This document shows, piece after piece, positions 1-11,052 of a DNA stretch of 64,000 bases. Source of the stretch: Parasitella parasitica. Lineage: Eukaryota; Mucoromycota; Mucoromycetes; Mucorales; Mucoraceae. The notes under the pieces were generated by a model. The model was not told where the DNA came from. It saw only the letters and a list, made by a program, of their open reading frames with translations, and did no database searches. Each line of letters starts with the position of its first letter. Positions within the stretch are counted from its first letter, which is position 1. A program made the position numbers and the translations under genes. The stretch lies in assembly GCA_025201805.1 (NCBI GenBank), contig MU619238.1, positions 290,848-354,847 on the forward strand. The letters run 5' to 3'.

Positions 1-57
1 CATGTGGCATAATTTCTTTTTTATTTAAAATGTATGATTTCATCGTCTATAGTAGTT

Positions 58-1336
58 TCAAAGTTCCTGATGAACTAAATGAGGCTGATCTTCACTAGCG
101 AGATGCGCGTCCTTTTTGAGATCTAGTATGGTGTTTTTCGTTGGTATGTCAGTACACAGGTACATATGTAAGCAAAAAAAAAAAAAAAATCCCACTTACG
201 CTCGATAGTTTCTTGATCGATAGCTGTTGGGAACACAACCTGGTATTCCACATACAAATCGCCATGTTTAGCGTTGTTGTCTTGGTGTGGCATCCCTTGA
301 CCTTTGATTGTTTGCACGAAACCATACTGTGTCACACCTTCCCTAACAAGATCAATGCTGGAGTTGTCCAGTTGTGTCATTGTTTTTTTGAAACCGACGA
401 GCGCTTCAACAAGCGTAATGTGTTGCTTGGTATACAGATTGTCGCCTCGTCTCTCAAATATCGGGTGGGGCGCTGTTTTAACCTCGAATACGATGTTTCC
501 AGGAATAGTTTCTGGATACTCATCCGACTCTGCGTCTAGGATAATCTGATGCCCATTCTGCATGCCTCTTTCAATGTGCAACGAGTAGTCTTCGTTGCCT
601 CTGCGCACTTTTCTGCCAGCACACACAGGGCACAAATGTCTGATCACTTTACCCTTACCTTCGCACTTGTGGCACGCTTGCTGGAACTGCTGGAACATGC
701 CAGGCCCAACCTGCGCACGCTTGATAATCATGCCGCGACCATCGCACTGATCGCACGTATGGATATCCTCTGGCTTACGGGCCCCATTACCATGACAGTG
801 ATCGCACAGCACCTGCTTGGATACGTCCAATTGGATTTCAGCGCCATTATACAAGTCTTCTAGCGTCACTTGCAATGGAATGTGGATATCAGGTCCTCTC
901 TTCTCTTGGTGTCCATGGCTCTGTCGTCCACCGCCAAAAAAGTGGGAGAAGATATCGAATGGATCATGGAATCCTCCACCCCCTCCCTGACCTCCATTTT
1001 GCTTTAATCCCTCTTCTCCATAACGGTCATAGATAGATCTCTTTTCGTCATCCATCAAAACCTCATAAGCTACACGAAATCAGTCAGTATTAGATCCATC
1101 AGCGAATCGTCACCACTACCATTGGCTATTTCCATAAATTTCTGCGACGCTGCCTCATCACCGGCATTCTTGTCAGGGTGATAGACTCTAGACAGCTTTT
1201 TAAAGTGTCGCTTAATTTGAGCTTTTTGCGCGTCGCGCGGAACGTCCAATATGTCATAGTAATCCTTGGCGGCCGATACAAGAGCAGCTAACAGTGTACA
1301 AGTAAAAAATAGCAGCAGAGTTGTTGTTCCACGCAT
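58..1336 (-). CDS. SCJ1: ER-lumenal Hsp40 (Scj1-like DnaJ)
   Basis: Three exons on the minus strand (1120-1336, 200-1069, 58-122) give 383 aa; introns are 50 and 77 bp. The product has a hydrophobic signal peptide (about residues 1-22), a J domain with the HPD tripeptide at residues 53-55, a Gly/Phe-rich linker, and four CxxC zinc-finger repeats (CDHC, CDQC, CHKC, CPVC) of a type A DnaJ. The last exon ends in HQEL, a variant of the HDEL/KDEL retrieval signal; yeast Scj1 ends in KDEL. The family stimulates the ATPase of the ER Hsp70, and a BiP gene lies 7 kb away. The start is the first Met of the signal peptide. The last exon rests on splice-site reading only, but its frame and terminal retrieval motif fit well. 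Confidence 0.9.
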
Positions 1337-1422
1337 ATTTGATATATTGCAATATGAGAAAAAAGAAATCTAGATTTAGCCAAGAGAGAGAGATAGCGAG
1401 AGCGAGAGCGAGATGCGGATGT

Positions 1423-1642
1423 TTATTTGGCTTGGTTGACAAGCAGCTGCACATTAGTCACAGCTACTACCGGAGCCCCAGGGCCTCCAACCTGAAGCTC
1501 AGGAACGCATGAAACAAGGCATCTATTTGCTAGCCCAGATTATGGTTTCTTCTGGCACATGGCAATAGTAAATCATCGAATAACACCAATGAAGAGAGCC
1601 CAATTAGCGGCACCTTCACACCGCCATCTTGGTGGTCCCTTG
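1423..1642 (-). CDS. possible small spliced gene (3' exons only)
   Basis: Two stretches on the minus strand, 1587-1642 and 1423-1529, join across a 57-bp GT-AG gap into one open frame. It reads KGPPRWRCEGAANWALFI, then a Pro/Gly/Val-rich tail and a stop followed by AATAAA. I could not fix a first exon; an ATG about 160 bp upstream with a weak donor is one option. The product is not recognised. It could equally be untranslated sequence downstream of the amidohydrolase gene. Low confidence. Confidence 0.25.
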
Positions 1643-1866
1643 CTGAAAAATCAAGGCAAGATTTAGCTCTGGTTATAATATTGAGACATTAGCACTTTGC
1701 ATCGAATCAAGAAGCAACTTTCCTTGTCATTTTTATCATCGCTAGTATGTATTTGTGTAGATTAACTTGTGCCTGAAGCTCCTGCATCACCATCATTGAG
1801 GGACTTTTGATACATCAGAGCCTGTTGTAGAGACACAAATACTTTTATTCATGTGCTGGAGCCTCA

Positions 1867-4843
1867 CTATTGGATAATTTCAATATTCTCACGAATTGTT
1901 GTGAGACCCTGATTTGAATGTATGAAAATTAATTTACTCGCCATGTCAAACGGGCTGCCAGAATAAACAATAAACTCGTTCTGATTCAATACGTTTTCAA
2001 GACCATAGATATCTCGCACATTGGTTGTAATGTACTGGATAGACTCTTCCTCGCTGATAGCACCGTTATCCAGCTGGGCAGAGGAAGGAGACGAAGCTGC
2101 TAGCCATCCAGCATCCCAGATCAAATTACGAGAATAACTATTATCAGGAATACCGACAGCAATCTTCACGCCATGTTTATGCAGTACATGTGCTGCTGTA
2201 CCATTGCTAAGTGGGGCTCCAGTCAAACAATGGCTAGAATCAAAATTGATGGGCGTGCATAAAACAGGGCTGAGCACGACGGGAATATCGGCTTCTGCCA
2301 AAAAGCGCGCAACCAAATAGGACTCTGTTCCACCCTGAATGACAATACGAGCTTTGGGAAGGTCTTGCTGCTTCAATGCGACGAGAGAGGCAATTTCGTC
2401 CTTGTTGTGAGCTGTAATGATGGTAGGGATTTCACCCCGAGCAGCTTGACCGTAATAGTTGTCATTGAAAATGTTGTCTGTCAAGAGCTGGCGAATGTAG
2501 TTGATCTGACCAGACACTGTAGGGAAACTGTCCGATTTGAATTCGTGGCCAATCTGCATATGAAGCGCGACAGCTTTGGATAGCAGAGCGCCTTTATGGA
2601 GGACTATTGCAATGGAAATATGGTTAACATGCCATGCTTTGAAATATCAGATCGCAGGACTTACGGGATTCTGCATCTGTCTTGAAGGCAGCCGAGACGC
2701 CAACTACGATATTTCTAGACATTGGAGCTGTGATGACGGATAATATACCGCCTTTGTGGGCTGCTTCTAGTTGATGTGAACCCAACTTGATGCCGTCGAC
2801 AGCGCGAAGAAGGTCCTGAGGATTATCATTTCTAATGGCAGGTGCAGTTCCATCTCCTGTCATGGGCTCGAAGAACATTTCTATCAAGCCAAGACTTGAC
2901 CCCACACCAACAAGCCCTGGAAGAACATAACCGCCTTGAAGGTTATACTCTGGAACATTGGGTGTCTTGTCGCAGTAAGGGCCAGAGCACGTAATGGAAC
3001 CGTTTTCGACAACTATTTCGAGGGGCCCCCTCACTGGTTTCTCATTCAAGAATGAATAGCCAGCATTTTTCAAGATGAAACTCTTTGCGCCATCCATCTT
3101 CTTCTTTGGAAGCGCTCCAGTTTGGGCATTTTGCTTTCTGGGTCGTTGCGATCTGGCAGGTTCAATCGGGCGCTCGTCGAACAAAGGCACGCCATCAATG
3201 AAAACTTGCAAGGGCACGGCAGCCAAGGCAAGAGGCTCACGATCCCAAATTACCAAGTCTGCATCATAGCCCACCTTGAGAGATCCAATACGATGACCCA
3301 ATCCTAGGGCATTAGCAGGAGTGGATGTCACAGCTCGAAAAGCTTCTTGAGGAGGAAGGCCATAGTGCGTTGTTTTGGCCGCTTCAAACAGCAAACGCTG
3401 AGAATTGAGGACAGGATGATCACTCTTGAGAGCTAAAGGGATGCCAGCTTCATACAGAATCCTAGGTGCCTCAGGAATGGACTGATAAGTTTCCTTTGTA
3501 TATCCCCAGTTGTCTGCAAATGTAGCTATAGTAATGTTGTTGGAGGCACGACGCAAGATCTCAGGTATTCGATAGGCGTCCAAAGCATGATGGAACGCAC
3601 TGATTGTAAAGTTAAATTCTAGCGAGTGACGGATCAAAGCTTCGATGTCGTACGTTTCATAGCAATGAATATTTAAAAGCACTTCGCCGCGCAACAATGC
3701 AACCAGGGACTCAAGTTCGATGTCCTCAGGAAACACTGTATCAATACCACTGTACTTTTTCTGTACGTTTAGACACCAATCATCTTGCTCGCGTTTCAAA
3801 GTTTGAGCTCTGGTTAATTCTTTGCGTAAAAGATGTGCCATGCCCAAGCGGGTAGAAGGCTGCATGTGTAAAAGACTTCCGTAGATACGCTGGATCAACA
3901 TCAGTAATATATTAGCATAGTGTACTGTGCAGGGCATACCTTGGGATTCTCTCCACAGGCCATTTTCATCCATCTCCACTCTTTATCCTCAGTATTGTTT
4001 GCTTGGACAAGCATATCTTCATTACTCACAGTAGATCGAGGGCGTAATTTGAACGCGTAAGCTTCACCTCCGATGACATTTGCTGATCCAGGTAAAGCCA
4101 AGACTGATGTAATTCCGCCGGATGCAACAATGCGGATGGCTTTGTCGGAAGGATTAAATCCGTCAAGTACACGCACATAAGGAGTTACTGGATTAGGCAT
4201 TTCGTTCACATCTACAGATGATGTAAATCTGGGCCAACCATCGATACCCATATGACTAAAAGATCGACTCAGTAGGTATGTCATTGTGCAGATCACCAAT
4301 TTCAAACGTATATTACCTGTGCATATCAACTAACCCGGGACTGACAATATGTCCACCGACATCGATTATCTTTACTTGTTTGTCCTCATTTAACTGAATG
4401 CCCTTCTCAATTTGACGAATAATACCATTCTCAATGTAGACGTCAACATTCTCCACAACTTTCCCTTGACCATCCCAGACAACGGCGTTTCTCAGCAATA
4501 TAGGTTCTTGATGAGGTTCAGCACGAGGGTTGTAATCACGATATTCGCTGGGAAGATTAGCCTTTTTACGATGACGAGTTTGGATTGCTTCACATTTAGC
4601 ACGACCTGCATCTATAGTAGAGAATGACAAAGCATTTCGCAGGTTTTTGGATGGGAAGACTGTTGATGTATCTGGCAGAAAAGTATACGCAAGTGATATT
4701 AACAATAAAGCAGCAACTGAGAATAATACAAGAACAGAGTATAGATTTCTGCGGATCACATCTTCTACACGTTTCAAAGGAGAAGACTTTTCAACATCCC
4801 TCAATGGCATAATGGATGGAAAGCTAGTTTGTTTCGCAGACAT
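1867..4843 (-). CDS. membrane-anchored amidohydrolase family protein
   Basis: Four exons (4317-4843, 3940-4255, 2665-3889, 1867-2603) encode 934 aa; introns are 61, 50 and 61 bp. A basic N-terminus is followed by one transmembrane segment at about residues 36-57, predicting a type II membrane protein. The metal-dependent hydrolase fold follows: an N-terminal beta sandwich piece (LLRNAVVWDGQG), the metal-binding HxH as DMHSHMG formed across intron 1, and later SDHPVL and GLGHRIGSLKVGYDADLVIWD. These are hallmarks of the amidohydrolase/imidazolonepropionase-like superfamily. The C-terminal third (2603 downward) has a second amidohydrolase-like stretch (DAGWLAASSP). The substrate cannot be told from sequence. 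It sits between two ER chaperone genes without obvious functional link. Confidence 0.85.
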
Positions 4844-6251
4844 ATTCCCTAAAAAACAAACAAACCAAAAGGAAAAGTTTTCCGCTTTTTGTAGACATCG
4901 GCTGGTTACACGCCGATAAAAAAAAAGTTAGACTTTTCATCAAATCGTAGATTGCAGATCTTTTGAAGGTGGTAAGCTTGTTTCTGTTATGTAGCATTTT
5001 ATCTAAACTTCATTAAATTACAAAAGACGTGCCAGCGCATTTAACAAAATTTAAAGACTCAACAAGTATATATCAAGTATTATCTAAACTCGTTGTGTTT
5101 ATAATATTTCAACCATCCGTTCAATGGCATCATATACTCTATCAAGCAATCTCAGGTCTTGAAAAGAAAAACTACTGCTCTGCCAAAAAGGCATGAAATT
5201 ATGCAATTATTAGATTGGCAATTATTTGTATACAGTGACAAGAGTAAGCCATTGATGTACTTTATATTCTTGCTTGGCAATTAAATGTTAAACATAAACT
5301 ACAAATTGCATTCATTGATTGATTCACGTGGACTTATTTATACAAATAGACATTTTTATCCTAGTCAATAACATCCATCTTTATTACTTTTTCTCATTTC
5401 TGTTGATAACTTTATCGACATTGATATTTTCATCCAGAGATTTTATTCTATAGTGCCGATGAGTTGTCGCTATGTTTCCAAGTTTTATTACGATTCTATG
5501 ATGAATGTAAATTATTCATTGATAAGTTTAGCTTTAAAATTTAGACCAAGTTGATGATTTTTTTTTACAAGACATTCATGGATGATAATCCTGTTGATTA
5601 TAGAATTACCGGCAACATTCAACCTTAAATTTGGTCAGGAATGGTTGCCATGACAAAGTAGTCAAAATAATGGTAACTATTGTATTCTATGGGCACATCA
5701 AATATTAATGGAGATTAGCTAGCTGCTAGAAATTCTGTTACGTTGTTCATGCGGAATGCAAGGTCATTTGAGAAGAACTTAAAGTATATCTGCGATATGT
5801 ATGCATCCGAGCCGTATATAAATCCAGTATTCAATAAAGAACAAAAAAAAAAAACGCATTGTTTTTTCTTGAGAGAGCTCGTTTATAATTTGACTAGATG
5901 CTACGCACAGTAATTTACTATCAGTCATGCATATGCAGAGACTATCTACGCGGATATAATTTGCAGAAAAACATGAAATATATCTTGATATACTTTTACA
6001 TGTGCTATTTTTTCATGATATTTTGTAATTACAATTGTATTTTGGTTTAGAATAATCGTAAATAGGACATTTGAAATATTCGTATTTGATAGATATAAAC
6101 TATGCTATCAACCTAAAAGGAGGGGGGTATATCGCAAGACGTTTGTTCAAAATCAACAGTAGTCTGAAATCGAAAAAAAGTAAGTTGAGCATGGCAAGAA
6201 CAAGATTTATTTACCTTTTCCCATTCTCTACTCTGTTGATTTCCTGAAAGA
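4844..6251. other. AT-rich intergenic region, 1.4 kb
   Basis: Divergent intergenic region between the amidohydrolase and the Arp10 gene. It has no convincing coding sequence. It holds A/T runs, a sequence shared with position 31,019 (listed separately at 5,621) and presumably both promoters. Confidence 0.6.
5621..5697 (+). repeat. 77-bp dispersed element, copy A
   Basis: This aligns without gaps to 31019-31095, with 60 of 77 positions identical by my count and many differences being transitions. The best-conserved blocks are GGTCAGGAA, GGTTGCCATGA and ATGGGCACA. In this copy GTTGCCAT can pair with ATGGTAAC 18 nt downstream. The nature is unknown: it could be an old repeat remnant, a regulatory element or a structured RNA. 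Confidence 0.6.
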
Positions 6252-7877
6252 ATGACTACCACCTCAGTGTCTTCAGAGCCACTTTCATCAAATTATTTAT
6301 CGACTTATTCTTCGACTTCTTCGTTTCATAACTTTACTCGTAGACATTCGATTTATGGAACTGAAGATAGAGTTGTGCTAGACATTGGTTCTTTGTATAT
6401 AAAGTGTGGATTTTCAGGCGAGTCTTCGCCCAGACACTTGGTTCCAACATGGTCGTATCTAGGCAAGTCAAGAGATGCAGACGGCGAAGTTATGAGAGTC
6501 AATAAAGAGGTAATTTGTATACGACTATTAATTTCATAGTATCTCATAATATACCAGTTGGAAGAACTTTATAGCCTCGACATTATGGCAAAGGACAATT
6601 TGAATGATATCGAAGAAAGATTGAAAAAGTTGCTTCATGAGATTTATTTTCGGTAAGAGCATTCTTTGAGGAAGTCATAAAGTAAGGCACTAACGCTATA
6701 GACAGTTTGCTATTAACTGATCCTAAATCACGTAAAGTGATTATATGCGAATCACCACTTGCACCTGTGGTCCTCAAGCAGATGATAGCCAAGCTGCTCT
6801 TTGACTATTTCCAAGTGCCATCAATATCTTTTGTACCTATTCATTTAATGGCCCTTTTAACTACTGGCTTGACAACTGGCTTAATCGTTGATGTGGGTCA
6901 TCTAGAAACGAGCGTATTACCCGTAAGTACTTGACAGTTGGTTTCATTCTCCCATGCAACAAGCTAATGGTGGTATTAGATTTACGTCTCACGACCGTTG
7001 ATACCATACATATCCACAACACCACTTGCTGGAAAAGCAATTACAAAACGTCTCAAAGATCTTTTATTCGAGCACGGACGTTTCATTCCCCCCTCAAACT
7101 TGCATCTATCACTCGCACCACACAACAATATACCTGATAATATTCTTACACCTGAGCTCCTGGAAGACATCAAAACTCGGGTGATGTTTTGCTCACCGCT
7201 TATGATTGGACAGCAGTCGTATCAAGATCCCACTTCATTGTTAGAATCGTACAAAAATTTTAGCAGTGCAACTGATCTGTATTATCCCATCACATTGGCG
7301 GACGGCACTCGAGCAAATCTATTGCTCCCTGGTTGGATTCGTGAGCGAGCAGTAGAAGTTTTATTCGAAGGGGATGAGGATGAGCCAAGCATAACACAAT
7401 GTATCTTGGATTCATTGCTGAAGCTCCAGCCCGATTTACGCAAACCTTTAATATCGTCGATGCTCTTCATCGGAGGAACATCGTTATTACCTGGTTTCCA
7501 GTCGAGGTTGAAGCAGGAGCTATTACGTATTATGAGAGATCCTTTGGATTACGAAAAAAGGCGTTATGGATCTTTATTGCGCTTGCACAAATTTATCAAG
7601 TTCATAGACAATCCAGAAGAAAAAGGAGCAGGGCGTATATTCATGAATAATGCCAGAGGGTGGATTGGCGGTAAATGGCATTGTTACAATTGGGAAAGTT
7701 GACTTTATTAACTAGATTTCTTTCTCATCAGGTTCGTTGGTTGGATCGCTGAAGCTATCGGGCGAAGAGATTACCAAAGAGAAGTTTGTTGGAAATGTTA
7801 CTGACTGGTCCATTGGAAACTGGAGCAACACCAACGAAACATTGGAAAGAGAGCTTAATATTGTTGGTAACAAATAA
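6252..7877 (+). CDS. ARP10: Arp10/Arp11-like dynactin subunit (actin-related protein)
   Basis: Five exons (6252-6509, 6558-6652, 6706-6922, 6980-7670, 7732-7877) give 468 aa. An N-terminal Ser/Thr-rich tail precedes the actin-fold phosphate-1 strand (VVLDIGSLYIKCGFSGE) and then the phosphate-2/adenosine-type motifs LIVDVGHLETSVLP and MLFIGGTSLLPGF. The canonical actin DNase loop and several ATP-binding residues are not conserved, as in divergent Arp10/Arp11 (ACTR10) members, which cap the pointed end of the dynactin Arp1 filament. The spacing of conserved blocks and the C-terminal RGWIGGSL segment fit ACTR10 better than actin or Arp1-3. All introns are about 50-60 bp. It converges on the BiP gene, with 329 bp between stop codons. 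Confidence 0.85.
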
Positions 7878-8206
7878 AGATGGATTATTTTGAGCAGCTG
7901 CCAGAACTGTCTCCTGCTAACATTGAGTTGTTGATTCATGAAACCAACCTTGACAAATAGTGGGGTCACACACAGATTATAGGGGTTTGCCCCTTCTGTA
8001 AGAAATCTGTATAAAGAATAGAAAGTGGGGCTATTGCTGCTTGCTTCGTGATATGTATAAAATGAAGTAAACCTTTTTATTAATCTTTTTTTTTAAAAAA
8101 AAATACGAAAATCTTTAAAAAATTAATGTTTTTATGTGGGTGTGGATGTATATAATGATAAGAGGGAAAGGGGAGAGAGAGTAGATGACAATATGGAGGA
8201 GGGAAT
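7878..8206. other. convergent 3' intergenic region
   Basis: This lies between the stop of the Arp10 gene and the stop of BiP. It holds T/A runs (about 8088-8104) and a GA-rich stretch (8160-8180) on the BiP 3' UTR side. No gene is seen. Confidence 0.5.
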
Positions 8207-10274
8207 TTACAATTCATCATGGTCTCTCAAAGGCTCATCAGCAGAACCAGCAGATCCATCAGCATACAACTTGGTAGTGATAGGATTAATAACCGACTCT
8301 AATTCTTCACGCTTCTCGTCAAAGTCTTCCTTGAGAGCAGTGGGGTTTTCATCGATCCAAGCAAGCTTGTCCTTGATAGCATCTTCAATAGACTCCTTTT
8401 CATCGGCAGAGATCTTCGTAGCAAGAACACCATCTTCGCTCAATTGACCCTTGACAGTGTAGATGTAGTTCTCCAACTTGTTCTTGGCTTCAGTGCGATC
8501 GCGAACGGCCTTGTCTTCTTCGGCAAATTCCTCTGCTTCTCTAACCATACGCTCAATGTCTTCTTCGGAAAGACGACCCTTGTCGTTGGTAATAGTGATA
8601 GATTCAGACTTGCCAGATGCCTTGTCAGCAGCGCTAACCTTCAAGATGCCGTTGGCATCAATTTCAAAGGTTACCTCTACTTGTGGGACACCACGGGGAG
8701 CAGGAGCGATACCGGTCAATTCAAACTTACCCAGAATGTTGTTATCTTTGGTCAAGGCGCGTTCACCTTCAAAGACTTGGATCAAGACAGTAGGCTGGTT
8801 ATCGGCAGCAGTAGAGAAGATTTGAGACTTCTTGGTGGGGATAACAGTGTTACGGGGAATGAGCTTGGTCATTACGCCACCAGTAGTCTCAATACCGAGA
8901 GTCAAAGGGTTGACATCCAACAACAAGACCTTATCAGAGGATTCCTCACCGGAAAGAATACCACCTTGGACAGCAGCACCGAAAGCAACAGCTTCGTCAG
9001 GGTTGATACCCTTGGAGGGCTTCTTACCGTTAAAGTAATCTTCGAGGAGTTTTTGAACCTTGGGGATACGAGTGGAGCCACCAACAAGAACAATCTCATC
9101 GACCTTGTCCTTGGCGATGCCAGCATCCTTGAGAACTTGCTCGACAGGCTTCAAAGTCTTGCGGAACAAATCGTTGTTAAGTTCTTCAAACTTGGCACGA
9201 GTCAGAGTCTCAGAGAGATCCTTGCCTTGGAAGAAGGATTCGATTTCGACGCGGACAGACATTTGAGAAGAAAGAGCACGCTTAGCATTCTCAACTTCAC
9301 GCTTGAGCTTACTCATAGTCTTGAGATCCTTGGTAATGTCTTCGCCATCGTGCTTCTTCTTCCAGACCTTGATAAAGTGTTCAATGACACGGGCATCAAA
9401 ATCTTCACCACCCAAATGAGTGTCACCAGCAGTAGCTAAAACTTCAAAGATGCCATCATCAATAGACAAGAGAGAGACATCAAAGGTTCCACCACCCAAA
9501 TCGTAGACGAGCACGTTCTTCTCACCATCATTCTTGTCCAAGCCGTAAGCAATAGCAGCGGCAGTGGGTTCATTGAGGATACGAATAATGTTGAGGCCAG
9601 CAATAGTACCGGCATCCTTGGTAGCTTGACGTTGGGCGTCGTTAAAGTAGGCGGGAACGGTAACAACAGCATGAGTAACGGGCTTGCCGAGATAGGCCTC
9701 AGCAGTCTCCTTCATCTTGGTCAAAACCATACCAGAAATTTCCTCAGGAGTAAAGACCTTGTCCTCGTTCTTGACGGCAACCTTGATGTTGGGAGCACCG
9801 TTCTTGTTGACAATGGAGAAGGGGAAGTGCTTCATGTCTTGCTTGACTTCCTTATCGTTAAAACGACGGCCGATAAGACGCTTGGCATCAAAGACAGTAC
9901 GCTCAGGGTTGGCAGAGAACTGATTCTTGGCGGCATCACCGATCAGACGTTCGTCATCAGTGAAGGCAACATAGGAGGGGGTAATACGGTGACCTTGATC
10001 ATTTGCAATAATTTCAACACGGCCATTCTTTTGAACAGCAACGCAAGAGTAAGTTGTACCCAAATCGATACCAATTACTACAGAAAAAAAGAAAAAAAAA
10101 ACGCGAAACACACGGTTAATTGCTGTTTTATCACCATGAATATAGCGCCGTTGAAGACTACGTACCTGTGCCATAAGCTTCTTTATCTTCAGCGGCAGCT
10201 TGAACAGAGAATGTGCTGATGAACAGCGCAAAAATAACGGCGAACAGGGCCAGCAATGAGGCCTTATTTTGCAT
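8207..10274 (-). CDS. KAR2: ER lumenal Hsp70 (BiP/Kar2)
   Basis: Two exons (10166-10274 and 8207-10077, intron 88 bp) encode 659 aa. Exon 1 encodes a signal peptide of about 26 residues. Exon 2 begins with the Hsp70 phosphate-binding signature [15 protein letters not shown], continues with [14 protein letters not shown] and [14 protein letters not shown], has the interdomain linker ([15 protein letters not shown]) and ends in HDEL. This is the ER Hsp70 that imports, folds and quality-controls secretory proteins and senses unfolded-protein stress. The J-protein at 58-1336 is a likely cochaperone. Codon use is strongly biased, as expected for an abundant protein, which also creates long antisense open frames that I reject. 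The ATG at 10274 is preceded by an A-rich leader. Confidence 0.97.
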
Positions 10275-10348
10275 TTTTTTTTTAAATTTTTATATGTAAC
10301 TTTACGTTGAAGAAGGAAAAGCAAAAAAAAATCAGTCAGCTCAAGTAC

Positions 10349-10384
10349 TTATTTATATAAGAAATCAGAAGTTTAAGGACGTCC
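10349..10384 (-). promoter_or_regulatory. BiP promoter: TATA box and bZIP-type palindrome
   Basis: Upstream of the BiP start there is a TATA sequence (TATATAAATAAG, about 10349-10360). Some 17 bp further up is the palindrome GGACGTCC (10377-10384), with an ACGT core of the type bound by bZIP factors. The fungal unfolded-protein regulator Hac1 is a bZIP protein. That it is the UPR element of this gene is inference. Confidence 0.45.
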
Positions 10385-10523
10385 ATGTATCATTTCATGA
10401 TTGGCTTAAACTGTATTTAATTTAGTTGACCGAACTTGAGCTTCTCCATTAACTCGCAATTTGGTCGAATCAGGATTGCCCATGTCAAATTGCACGATGC
10501 TACACCACCTACTATGCATTTCA

Positions 10524-10727
10524 TTAAGCGGGAATAAGTACTAATGCATTCAAATGTCGTCTCATCAGGGCAAGCATATCCATAATTGCCTCAATGGCCA
10601 AACAAGTTTCTTGAGTATTCTCCACCAATCCTTCTTTTAGGGAAGATTCGAGACCAGTGTTTGCATTGATAGTGGATGGAGAGTTGCTTCTACACTTTTC
10701 CATACAGTCACACAAAGCCAAAGACAT
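10524..10727 (-). CDS. possible small ORF, 67 aa
   Basis: An ATG-initiated frame in the 780-bp gap between BiP and lipin encodes a Cys-bearing N-terminus followed by a predicted helix (TQETCLAIEAIMDMLALMRR). A second open stretch lies just upstream (about 10765-10865), but I could not splice the two in frame. No family is recognised. It may be chance or part of an unannotated small gene. Confidence 0.2.
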   Translation of the reverse strand: MSLALCDCMEKCRSNSPSTINANTGLESSLKEGLVENTQETCLAIEAIMDMLALMRRHLNALVLIPA

Positions 10728-11052
10728 CCGTTTACGTGTTGGTAAACAAAGATCAACAAGCTACGCAATACGCAAACAGATTTGATTTGTCAATGTTGCC
10801 TTTATTCTCGGCAAACCACATAATGAAGCTATATTGTTCATTGAGTATTAAACCCATCTGATTACAGCCACATGTGCTTTCTAATCGTTTGTACATGTGA
10901 ATGTATTATTATTTCTTTAAACCCAGGAGGTAGCACTAAACTATGTGGAGCCTCATGCTTGGATTGCATGGCTCGACTACCAACATTTTCGCATCTCTAA
11001 AGCATAGCGGTATAGTGTGTGATTTATTAAGAATATGCAATTTTGTATACAT

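Noticed and set aside
8444-10219. Long plus-strand open frames (up to 331 aa) opposite the BiP gene
   Set aside because: They mirror the biased codon use of BiP, have no recognisable domains and overlap a certain gene.
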